Assembly (NCBI GenBank): GCA_035630615.1
Contig: DASQKI010000071.1
Span: 9,402 to 73,401, forward strand
Source of the DNA: DATFRX01 sp035630615
GTDB lineage: Bacteria; Actinomycetota; Actinomycetes; Propionibacteriales; Nocardioidaceae
Reading direction: 5' to 3'
DNA length: 64,000 nt
Numbering within the stretch: the stretch's first letter is position 1; the number at the start of each line of letters is the position of its first letter. The notes under the pieces are model-generated. The model saw only the letters and a program-made list of their open reading frames with translations. It had not been told where the DNA came from and searched no databases. Below, in pieces: positions 27,730-35,504 of the stretch. The position numbers and the translations under genes are program-made.

Positions 27730-28348
27730 CTAGGCCAGTTCGGCGCCTTGCACTACCTCTAGCTCACCGTCCTCGACGACCGCCATGCCCGCCGGTCCGG
27801 CTGAGAGCACGGTCATCGTTGGGGCCACGTCGATCGGCTGGCCCGTCTCGATGTCGAGCACGAGCGGCCTTCCGAGCGTGGGCGGACCGACGACGGCGAT
27901 CCCGGAGCCAGCGGCGAAGACGTCAGACATCGACACCTTCTGATCTGCCGGAAGCTCGTAGGACCACAGTTCCTCGCCTAAGTCGGCGACGACTCCGTAG
28001 GCGACCCGGTCGCTGGAGGTCCACACGAGTGTCTTCGTCTCGTCGTCGTACTCGACCGCCGTGAACGGCTCCGAGGACCTCAACGTCCAGAGCTTGTCAC
28101 CGGGGTCAGTGACGACAGGGGTGGGGTCTTGACATTCGCGGTCTCCCAGCCGGCGCCCGGCTCGAGCGTGGAGTCATCGGCCAGGTCCATCTCGACCGTG
28201 TTGCCTACGCCGGTCTCCGGGTCGAAGAGCGCGGCGTCGAGTTGGCGCCGGCATCGCTGTCCTCCCCGCAGGCGGTCGCGACTCCGAGTGTGAGCGTCGC
28301 CCCCGAGGCGAGTGCGCGGGACGAGCGGGGCATGATGTTTCGCTCCAT
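27730..28348 (-). pseudogene. Broken lipoprotein / beta-propeller-like gene
   Basis: A start region (MPRSSRALASG, then LTLGVATACGED, resembling a lipoprotein signal with Cys) runs into a stop. Coding character continues in another frame (AALFDPETGVGNTVEMDLAD) and then in a third (PFTAVEYDDETKTLVWTSSD to DGELEVVQGAELA). The DPETG and DIETGQPID motifs suggest a WD/PQQ-like propeller. At least two frameshifts are required, and the 3' end coincides with the IS remnant, so the gene is probably also truncated. Original function unknown. Confidence 0.6.
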
Positions 28349-28443
28349 CGGTGATTGACGCTCCGATTGAACAGACGACCGGCTTCAGATCGCTGTTATG
28401 GCGCATTCAGTACAACGAGGCCGAATTAGGGTGGCCTTAGTTG

Positions 28444-28459
28444 AATGCCGTACGGCATT
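28444..28459. promoter_or_regulatory. Perfect 16-bp palindrome upstream of sufR
   Basis: AATGCCGTACGGCATT is identical on both strands and lies 18 bp before the sufR start codon. A dimeric regulator could bind it. It overlaps or adjoins the expected promoter. The regulator is not known; SufR itself is the obvious candidate. Confidence 0.6.
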
Positions 28460-28465
28460 AACGTC

Positions 28466-28480
28466 ACACTGATGTTGTGG
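28466..28480. promoter_or_regulatory. Candidate SufR operator ACACT-N5-TGTGG
   Basis: ACACT, five bases, then TGTGG. As I recall, the Mycobacterium tuberculosis SufR site is ACACT-N5-TGTGA, so this differs by one base. The right half overlaps the GTG start codon of sufR, which would suit autorepression. Confidence 0.5.
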
Positions 28481-29199
28481 AAATCGGCGCTGGACCACAG
28501 TCGGCCCGGCCGTCGCCCTGCGAATGCGGCACGGCCGTGGACGCGCCGACCCGTGAGCGGGTGGCCCGATCCATCCTCGAACACGGCCCGTCGACCGCCG
28601 CTGACCTGGCCGAACGTCTCGATTTGACCCCCGCCGCCGTCCGGCGACACCTCGACCATCTGGTCGATGAGGGCGCGGCCGAGGCCCGTGAGCAGCGCGT
28701 CTACGGCCACCGGAGTCGGGGCCGCCCGGCCAAGGTGTTCGTGGTCACCGACGCCGGCCGCGACGCGTTCGACCAGGCCTACGACGATCTCGCCGCCAAC
28801 GCGCTGCGATTCCTCGCCGACACCGCTGGTGAGGACGCCGTGGCCGACTTCGCTCGCCGCCGGTTCACCGAGCTCGAGGAGCGCTATCGTCCGCTGCTCG
28901 CGCAGGTGCCCGACGAGGAGCGTCCTCGGGTCCTCGCCGAGGCGCTGACCCGTGAGGGCTACGCTGCCTCGGTCGAGTCCGGGCCGGGCGGCGAGCAGAT
29001 GTGCCAACACCACTGTCCGGTCGCCCACGTCGCCGCCGAGTTCCCGCAATTGTGCGAGGCCGAGACCGAGGCGTTCGGACGGTTGCTCGGCAGCCACGTC
29101 CAGCGGCTGGCCACGATCGCGCACGGTGACGGCGTTTGCACCACCTTCGTCCCACAACACCCCGCAGCTGATCCGACCACCAGGAGGGTCTCCATATGA
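28477..29199 (+). CDS. sufR: Fe-S cluster-sensing repressor SufR
   Basis: 240 aa. An N-terminal winged helix-turn-helix (about 25-85; LDLTPAAVRRHLDHLVDEG) is followed by a dimer region and a C-terminal cluster-binding segment with Cys ligands (MCQHHCPVAHVAAEFPQLC, then GVCTTF). SufR represses the suf operon when it carries a [4Fe-4S] cluster and releases DNA when the cluster is lost. It is the first gene of the operon; its stop overlaps the sufB ATG (ATGA). The start is GTG. Confidence 0.95.
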   Translation: MEIGAGPQSARPSPCECGTAVDAPTRERVARSILEHGPSTAADLAERLDLTPAAVRRHLDHLVDEGAAEAREQRVYGHRSRGRPAKVFVVTDAGRDAFDQAYDDLAANALRFLADTAGEDAVADFARRRFTELEERYRPLLAQVPDEERPRVLAEALTREGYAASVESGPGGEQMCQHHCPVAHVAAEFPQLCEAETEAFGRLLGSHVQRLATIAHGDGVCTTFVPQHPAADPTTRRVSI

Positions 29200-30608
29200 C
29201 GACCACCGCTCACCCCGAACTCGAGGGCCTTGGGCGCTACGAGTACGGCTGGTCCGACTCCGACGTCGCGGGCTCCAGCGCGCAGCGTGGGCTGTCCGAG
29301 GCCGTGGTCCGTGACATCTCGGGCAAGAAGAACGAGCCCGAGTGGATGCTCGACCGGCGGCTCAAGGGGCTGAAGCTGTTCGGCCGCAAGCCGCTGCCGG
29401 CGTGGGGTGCCGAGCTCGGCGACATCGACTTCGACAACATCAAATATTTCGTCCGCTCCACCGAGAAGCAGGCCGCTTCGTGGGAGGAGCTGCCCGAGGA
29501 CATCAAGAACACCTACGACAAGCTCGGCATCCCCGAAGCCGAGAAGCAGCGCCTGGTCGCGGGTGTCGCGGCCCAATACGAGTCGGAGGTCGTCTACCAC
29601 CAGATCCGCGAGGACCTGGAAGAGCAGGGCGTGCTCTTCCTCGACACCGACACGGGGCTGCGCGAGCACCCAGAGCTGTTCAAGGAGTACTTCGGCACGG
29701 TCATCCCGGTCGGTGACAACAAGTTCGCCGCGCTCAACACGTCGGTGTGGTCCGGCGGGTCGTTCATCTATGTGCCCAAGGGTGTCAAGGTCGACATCCC
29801 GCTTCAGGCGTACTTCCGGATCAACACCGAAAACATGGGGCAGTTCGAGCGGACGCTGATCATCGTCGACGAGGACGCCTACGTGCACTACGTCGAGGGC
29901 TGCACGGCGCCGATCTACAGCTCCGACTCCCTGCACTCGGCGGTCGTCGAGATCGTCGTCAAGAAGGGCGCCCGCTGCCGCTACACGACGATCCAAAACT
30001 GGTCCAACAACGTCTACAACCTCGTCACGAAGCGGGCCACCTGTGAGGCCGGCGCGACGATGGAGTGGATCGACGGCAACATCGGGTCGAAGGTCACGAT
30101 GAAATACCCGGCCGTCTACCTGATGGGCGAGCACGCCAAGGGCGAGACCTTGTCGGTCGCATTCGCCGGCGAGGGACAGCACCAGGACGCCGGCGCCAAG
30201 ATGGTGCACTGCGCGCCGCACACGTCGAGCTCGATCATCTCCAAGTCGGTCGCGCGCGGCGGCGGACGTACGTCCTATCGCGGGTTGCTGGAAGTCCAGG
30301 ACGGCGCTCACCACTCGGCGAGCACGGTGAAGTGCGACGCGCTACTCGTCGACACGATCAGCCGGTCCGACACCTATCCCTATGTCGACGTCCGCGAAGA
30401 CGACGTGACGCTGGGCCACGAGGCGACAGTGTCCAAGGTCAGCGAGGACCAGCTGTTCTACCTGATGAGCCGCGGGCTCGACGAGGACGAGGCGATGGCG
30501 ATGATCGTGCGCGGCTTCGTCGAGCCGATCGCCAAGGAGCTCCCGATGGAATACGCCCTCGAGCTCAACCGGCTGATCGAGCTGCAGATGGAAGGGGCCG
30601 TTGGCTGA
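29196..30608 (+). CDS. sufB: Fe-S cluster scaffold subunit SufB
   Basis: Core scaffold of the SufBCD complex on which clusters are built. It is 470 aa. The family landmarks are the VWSGGSFIYVPKGVKVDIPL block, YVHYVEGCTAPIYSSDSLH, and a C-terminal STVKCDALLVDTISRSDTYP with the conserved Cys region. No intein is present, unlike in mycobacterial SufB. It is coupled to sufR and to sufD. Confidence 0.97.
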   Translation: MTTTAHPELEGLGRYEYGWSDSDVAGSSAQRGLSEAVVRDISGKKNEPEWMLDRRLKGLKLFGRKPLPAWGAELGDIDFDNIKYFVRSTEKQAASWEELPEDIKNTYDKLGIPEAEKQRLVAGVAAQYESEVVYHQIREDLEEQGVLFLDTDTGLREHPELFKEYFGTVIPVGDNKFAALNTSVWSGGSFIYVPKGVKVDIPLQAYFRINTENMGQFERTLIIVDEDAYVHYVEGCTAPIYSSDSLHSAVVEIVVKKGARCRYTTIQNWSNNVYNLVTKRATCEAGATMEWIDGNIGSKVTMKYPAVYLMGEHAKGETLSVAFAGEGQHQDAGAKMVHCAPHTSSSIISKSVARGGGRTSYRGLLEVQDGAHHSASTVKCDALLVDTISRSDTYPYVDVREDDVTLGHEATVSKVSEDQLFYLMSRGLDEDEAMAMIVRGFVEPIAKELPMEYALELNRLIELQMEGAVG

Positions 30609-31810
30609 TGGCCGAGCAAACTCTGACCCCGGTGCCGGCCGGGGCGGTTGAGGCGGTCGCCAGCCACCTGCACCCACCGGGCTCCTACGAGCCGGCCGAC
30701 CACGAGGTCCCGACGGCGCGTGAGGAGATCTGGCGCTTCACGCCGATGCGGCGGCTGCGTGGCGTCCACGACGACGCCGACCTGAGCGGCCACTCCTACG
30801 AGATCGACGTCAAGGTCGACCCGGCGGTGACCGCAGAGCTCACGTCGTCCGACGATCCGGCGAAAGGCTCGTCGGGATACGTCCCGAGCGACCGTGTCTC
30901 GGCCCGAGCCTGGAAGCACGCCGACGGCCTCTTCAAGATCGTCGTCCCCAAAGAGGCGGTGATCGAGCAGCCGTCGATCGTCACGATCCGCGGCACCGAC
31001 GTCGAGAAGGCCGCCGCCAGCCACGTCGTCGTCCATGCCGAGCCCTATAGCCAGGCGACCGTCGTGGTCCGCTACGAGGGCTCGGCGACCTGGGTCGACA
31101 ACGTCGAGATCGTCCTCGGTGAGGGGGCCCATCTCACCTTCGTGTCTGTGCACGACTGGGACGACGATGCCGTCCAGCTGAGCCATCAGCACTCCCACGT
31201 CGGTCGCGACGCGACACTGAAGCACGTCGTCGTGGCCTTCGGTGGTGAGCTCGTCCGGATCAACGCGTCGGTCGACTACGACGGCCCGGGCGGCGACGTC
31301 GACATGCTGGGCCTCTACTTCGCCGACTCCGACCAGCATCTCGAGCACCGGTTGTTCGTGGACCAAAACGCGCCCCGCACCCGGAGCAACGTCGACTATC
31401 GCGGGGCGCTCCAGGGCAAGGGCGCCAGCGCGGTGTGGATCGGCGACGTACTCATCCGCAAGGCCGCTGAGGGCATCCAGACCTACGAGAGCAATCGCAA
31501 CCTGGTTCTGACCGACGGCTGTCGGGCGATCTCGGTGCCCAACCTAGAGATCGAGACCGGCGACATCGAAGGTGCCGGCCACGCCAGCACGACCGGTCGC
31601 TTCGACGACTTGCAGCTGTTCTACCTCCAGAGCCGGGGGATCCCGGAGGACGAGGCCCGGCGCCTCGTCGTGCACGGCTTTTTCGCCGACATCATCAAGC
31701 GGATCGGCGTCCGGCAGATCGAGGAGGACCTGCTGGCGGCGGTGGAGTCCGAACTGGAGCGCAGCGCGGGTCTGGCGCCGGCGTCAGCCGTCGGAGCGTC
31801 GCCTTCATGA
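30608..31810 (+). CDS. sufD: Fe-S cluster assembly protein SufD
   Basis: Beta-helix partner of SufB, 400 aa. EEIWRFTPMRRLRGVH near the N-terminus and the C-terminal ETGDIEGAGHASTTGRFDD, then FYLQSRGIPEDEARRLVVHG, are typical. The ATG overlaps the sufB stop by one base; the stop overlaps the Rieske gene by four. Confidence 0.96.
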   Translation: MAEQTLTPVPAGAVEAVASHLHPPGSYEPADHEVPTAREEIWRFTPMRRLRGVHDDADLSGHSYEIDVKVDPAVTAELTSSDDPAKGSSGYVPSDRVSARAWKHADGLFKIVVPKEAVIEQPSIVTIRGTDVEKAAASHVVVHAEPYSQATVVVRYEGSATWVDNVEIVLGEGAHLTFVSVHDWDDDAVQLSHQHSHVGRDATLKHVVVAFGGELVRINASVDYDGPGGDVDMLGLYFADSDQHLEHRLFVDQNAPRTRSNVDYRGALQGKGASAVWIGDVLIRKAAEGIQTYESNRNLVLTDGCRAISVPNLEIETGDIEGAGHASTTGRFDDLQLFYLQSRGIPEDEARRLVVHGFFADIIKRIGVRQIEEDLLAAVESELERSAGLAPASAVGASPS

Positions 31811-32136
31811 GCACCTTCGTGCGGGCCTGCTCTCTCGACGACCTGACCGACGGCTCCGCCCGCGGCCTCGAGATCGACGGCGTCGAGATCGCGGTCGTCC
31901 GCAACGGTGAGGAGGTCTACGCGATTCAAAACGAGTGCTCGCACGCGCAGATCCCGCTCTCCGAAGGCGAGATCGACGGCGACGAGATCGAGTGCTGGTT
32001 GCACGGGTCGATGTTCGACCTGCGCACCGGCAAGGCGATCAACCTGCCGGCGACCGAGCCGGTCCCGGTCTATCCCGTCCGCATCTCGCAGGGGGAGATT
32101 CTGGTCGACGTCACACACCCGCTGCCGGCCCCATAG
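31807..32136 (+). CDS. Rieske-type [2Fe-2S] ferredoxin in the suf operon
   Basis: 109 aa. Cluster ligands are in NECSHAQIPLSEG and ECWLHGSMFDLRTGKA (C-x-H and C-x-x-H). A small Rieske ferredoxin between sufD and sufC is common in actinobacteria; it may carry electrons or help cluster assembly, but its exact role is not settled. Coupled to sufD by ATGA. Confidence 0.93.
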   Translation: MSTFVRACSLDDLTDGSARGLEIDGVEIAVVRNGEEVYAIQNECSHAQIPLSEGEIDGDEIECWLHGSMFDLRTGKAINLPATEPVPVYPVRISQGEILVDVTHPLPAP

Positions 32137-32168
32137 ACGCATCCGAAACCACACAGGAGTTCCCACCA

Positions 32169-32939
32169 ATGGCTACTTTGGAGATCCGCGACCTGCATGT
32201 GTCGGTCGACACCGACGAGGGCGCGAAGGAGATCCTCCGCGGCGTCGACCTGACCGTGAAGTCGGGCGAGACGCACGCGATCATGGGTCCGAACGGGTCC
32301 GGCAAGTCGACGCTGGCGTACTCCATCGCCGGCCATCCGAAATACCGGGTCACCAGCGGCTCCGTCACTCTCGACGGCGTCGACGTCCTCGACATGACCG
32401 TCGACGCGCGGGCTCGCGCCGGGCTGTTTCTCGCGATGCAATACCCGGTCGAGGTCCCGGGCGTCTCGGTCGCCAACTTCCTGCGGACGGCCAAGACAGC
32501 CGTCGACGGCGAGGCGCCGAAGCTCCGTACCTGGGTCAAGGACGTCAACGAAGCCCTCGACCGGCTGTCGATCGACCAGAGCTTCGGCCAGCGCAGCGTC
32601 AACGAGGGCTTCTCCGGCGGTGAGAAGAAGCGGCACGAGATCATGCAGCTCGAGCTGCTCAATCCCAAGTTCGCCATCCTCGACGAGACCGACTCCGGCC
32701 TCGACATCGACGCGCTGAAGATCGTGGCCGAGGGCGTCAACCGGTTCAGTGCCCAAGGCGACCGCGGCGTTCTGCTGATCACCCACTACAGCCGGATCCT
32801 GCGCTACATCACGCCCGACTACGTCCATGTGTTCGTCGGCGGCAAGGTCGCCGCGGAGGGTGGCCCGGAGCTCGCGGAGCAGCTCGAAGCCGAGGGCTAC
32901 GACCGCTATGTCAAAGCCGGAGCCGGGACAGCGGGCTGA
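32169..32939 (+). CDS. sufC: Fe-S assembly ATPase SufC
   Basis: ABC-type ATPase that drives SufBD. It is 256 aa with Walker A GPNGSGKSTLAYSIAGHP, signature FSGGEKKRHEIMQ, Walker B AILDETDSGLD and H-loop LLITHYSRIL. The ATG was chosen over the longer open frame because homology starts there and AGGAG lies about 10 nt before it. Confidence 0.97.
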   Translation: MATLEIRDLHVSVDTDEGAKEILRGVDLTVKSGETHAIMGPNGSGKSTLAYSIAGHPKYRVTSGSVTLDGVDVLDMTVDARARAGLFLAMQYPVEVPGVSVANFLRTAKTAVDGEAPKLRTWVKDVNEALDRLSIDQSFGQRSVNEGFSGGEKKRHEIMQLELLNPKFAILDETDSGLDIDALKIVAEGVNRFSAQGDRGVLLITHYSRILRYITPDYVHVFVGGKVAAEGGPELAEQLEAEGYDRYVKAGAGTAG

Positions 32940-32941
32940 TC

Positions 32942-34198
32942 ATGTCGATCGACGCGGGCTACGACGTCGAGAAGGTCCGATCGGACTTTCCGATCCTGAC
33001 CCGGCGGCTCGCCGGCGACCTGCCGCTGGTCTATCTCGACAGCGCCAACACGTCGCAGAAGCCACGACAGGTCATCGACGCGATCGACGAGCACTACCGG
33101 ATGCACAACGCCAACGTCGCCCGGGCGCTGCACCAGCTCGGCTCCGAAGCGACCGAGGCCTACGAAAGGGCGCGCGACAAGATCGCCGCGTTCGTCAAGG
33201 CGCCGAGCCGTGACGAGATCGTGTTCGCCAAGAACATCTCCGAGGGCCTCAACCTGGTCGCCAACGTCCTGGCCTGGGCCGAGCCGCCCTATGCCGTCGG
33301 GCCCGGCGACGAGATCGTCATCACCGAGATGGAGCACCACTCCAACATCGTGCCGTGGCAGCTGCTAGCGCAGCGTAAAGGCGCGACGCTGCGATGGTTC
33401 GGCGTGACCGACGAGGGACGGCTCGACCTGTCGAACATCGACGAGCTGATCAACGAGCGCACCAAGGTGGTGTCGCTGGTCCACATCTCCAACGCTCTCG
33501 GCACGCTCAATCCGGTCGCCGAGGTCGCCCGCCGAGCCCACGAGGTCGGGGCGTTGGTCGTCATCGACGCGGCGCAGGCGGTGCCGCAGATCCCCTACGA
33601 CGTGACCGCGACCGGCGCCGACTTCGTCGGGTTCACCGGGCACAAGATGGTCGGCCCGACCGGCATCGGCGTGTTGTGGGGCCGCCACGAGATCCTCGAG
33701 CAGCTGCCGCCGTTCCTCGGTGGGGGCGAGATGATCGAGACGGTCACGATGCAGCGGTCGACGTACGCCAAGCCACCGGCGCGATTCGAGGCGGGCACGC
33801 AGCCGATCGCAGAGGCAGTCGGTCTCGGCGCCGCGGTCGACTATCTCAGCAATCTCGGCATGGAGGCTGTGGCGGCGCACGAGCAGCGGATCACCGCGTA
33901 CGCATTGGAGCGGCTCGCGGAGGTCAAGGGACTCACCATCCTCGGTCCGCGGGAGGCGGTCGATCGTGGGGGAGCGATCAGCTTCGAGATCGCCGGCGTG
34001 CACCCGCATGACGTGGCGCAGGTCACCGACTCGAGGGGCGTCGCCGTCCGCGCCGGCCATCACTGTGCCAAGCCGGCGCACGCTCGGTTCGGCGTACAGG
34101 CGTCGGTCAGGGCGTCGTCCTACCTCTATACGACCGAGGCGGAAATCGATGCGCTGGTCGAGGCGTTGGACTACACGAAGACCTATTTCAAGGTGTGA
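32942..34198 (+). CDS. sufS: Cysteine desulfurase SufS
   Basis: PLP enzyme that takes sulfur from cysteine for cluster assembly. It is 418 aa. The PLP Lys is residue 235 in FTGHKMVGPTGIGVLWG and the persulfide Cys is residue 375 in RAGHHCAKPAH. HHSNIVPWQLLAQR is the usual group II motif. It starts 2 nt after the sufC stop. Confidence 0.97.
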   Translation: MSIDAGYDVEKVRSDFPILTRRLAGDLPLVYLDSANTSQKPRQVIDAIDEHYRMHNANVARALHQLGSEATEAYERARDKIAAFVKAPSRDEIVFAKNISEGLNLVANVLAWAEPPYAVGPGDEIVITEMEHHSNIVPWQLLAQRKGATLRWFGVTDEGRLDLSNIDELINERTKVVSLVHISNALGTLNPVAEVARRAHEVGALVVIDAAQAVPQIPYDVTATGADFVGFTGHKMVGPTGIGVLWGRHEILEQLPPFLGGGEMIETVTMQRSTYAKPPARFEAGTQPIAEAVGLGAAVDYLSNLGMEAVAAHEQRITAYALERLAEVKGLTILGPREAVDRGGAISFEIAGVHPHDVAQVTDSRGVAVRAGHHCAKPAHARFGVQASVRASSYLYTTEAEIDALVEALDYTKTYFKV

Positions 34199-34209
34199 GT
34201 TAGGACGCC

Positions 34210-34650
34210 ATGGAGCTCGACGCGTTGTACCAGGAGATCATCCTGGACCACTACAAAAACCCGCATCATCGCGGCCTGCGCGAGCCGTACGACGCGGAGG
34301 TGCACCACGTCAACCCGACGTGTGGCGACGAGGTCACGCTGCGCGTCCACGTGGCCGATGACAAGGTCGTCGACGTCTCCTACGACGCGTTGGGTTGCTC
34401 GATCAGCCAGGCGGCGGCGTCGGTCATGGCCGATCTGGTCATCGGACGTAGTCTGGAAGAGGCGACCGCGCGGCATGAGGAGTTTTTGGCACTGATGCAG
34501 GGCAGAGGAGAGCCGGACGAAGATCGGCTGGAGGACGGCATCGCGTTCGCCGGCGTAGCCAAGTTTCCGGCCCGCATCAAGTGCGCTCTGCTGGCCTGGA
34601 TGGCCTGGAAGGACGCGACGAGCCAGGCACTCGCAAAGGAGGCGTCATGA
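34210..34650 (+). CDS. sufU: SufU sulfurtransferase
   Basis: Zinc-dependent IscU-like protein that accepts sulfur from SufS. It is 146 aa. Ligand Cys residues are Cys38 (NPTCGDEVTL), Cys63 (LGCSISQAAASVM) and Cys125 (RIKCALLAWMAW). The SufU-type insertion of about 20 residues before the last Cys is present. It overlaps sufT by ATGA. Confidence 0.96.
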   Translation: MELDALYQEIILDHYKNPHHRGLREPYDAEVHHVNPTCGDEVTLRVHVADDKVVDVSYDALGCSISQAAASVMADLVIGRSLEEATARHEEFLALMQGRGEPDEDRLEDGIAFAGVAKFPARIKCALLAWMAWKDATSQALAKEAS

Positions 34651-35012
34651 CTGACAGCACCCGCACCGACGATCTGCCCGAGGTCGACCTGTCCGGGCCG
34701 AAGCCGGCCACAGAGGACGACGTCACCGAGGCGATGAAGGACGTCGTCGACCCCGAGCTCGGCATCAACGTCGTTGACCTCGGTCTCGTCTACGGCGTCC
34801 AGCTCGACGACGAGTCCAACGTCACCATCGACATGACGCTCACGTCGGCGGCCTGTCCGCTCACCGACGTCATCGAGGACCAGACTGCGCAAGCACTCGA
34901 GGGCCTGGTCAAGGACCACCGGATCAACTGGGTCTGGATGCCGCCGTGGGGGCCGGACAAGATCACCGACGACGGCCGCGAGATGCTGCGCGCCCTCGGA
35001 TTCAACGTCTGA
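34647..35012 (+). CDS. sufT: SufT / MIP18-family Fe-S maturation protein
   Basis: DUF59 domain protein, 121 aa, thought to help deliver Fe-S clusters. DVVDPELGINVVDLGLVYG and TLTSAACPLTDVIEDQ (with the conserved Cys) are diagnostic. The ATG overlaps the sufU stop, with AAGGAG 5 nt before it. It is the last gene of the suf operon; its end slightly overlaps a broken minus-strand reading frame. Confidence 0.94.
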   Translation: MTDSTRTDDLPEVDLSGPKPATEDDVTEAMKDVVDPELGINVVDLGLVYGVQLDDESNVTIDMTLTSAACPLTDVIEDQTAQALEGLVKDHRINWVWMPPWGPDKITDDGREMLRALGFNV

Positions 35013-35378
35013 GCCGCCTGACGTCCCAAGCGGTGACGAAGCTGATCAAGTCGGCACTCGCCTCGTTGGCCAGCGCGATCCGCTCCGGGTCGCCGGATGC
35101 GCGGGCGTCGACGATCCAGTCGGTGTAGCCGGCGACCGCATCGCCGTCGTCCGGCCAAGCGAACGTGTAGAGATTGGTGAGGTTCTCGGTCACCTCGGGA
35201 TAGGCGTCGTGGTTGGCCTGCCATAGCAGCAGCTGGTTGGCCTCGTCGTTGCGGGCGGCAACCTCGACGACGGCTTGGATCAGTGGCCCAAACGCCTTCA
35301 AGCCCCGCGGATCGAGCTGGCGTCTGCCGAGCCGTCTGTGGACGTCAGGTGGTCGATCCGGTCGCGACCAGCCGCCAT
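35002..35378 (-). pseudogene. Small hypothetical gene, apparently frameshifted
   Basis: Coding-like sequence starts MAAGRDRIDHLTSTDGSAD in one frame, hits a stop, and continues in another as KAFGPLIQAVVEVAARNDEA, then WQANHDAYPEVTENL and NEASADLISFVTAWDV. A single-base change near 35300 would join them to a helical protein of about 125 aa. I do not recognise the family. It lies at the border between the suf operon and the secretion-related block. The alternative, one intact 158-aa frame, has an implausible Arg/Pro-rich start. Confidence 0.4.
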
Positions 35379-35504
35379 GATGCCGTCGTCCTCCAGTACT
35401 GGCCGGGATCGTCCGCTGGACGCATCGCCGACTAGAGTCGTCGGCCTCGGTTTCTTTCGGGTCGCCTGGCGATTGCATCTGACGCTTCGGACCAGACGGA
35501 GGTG

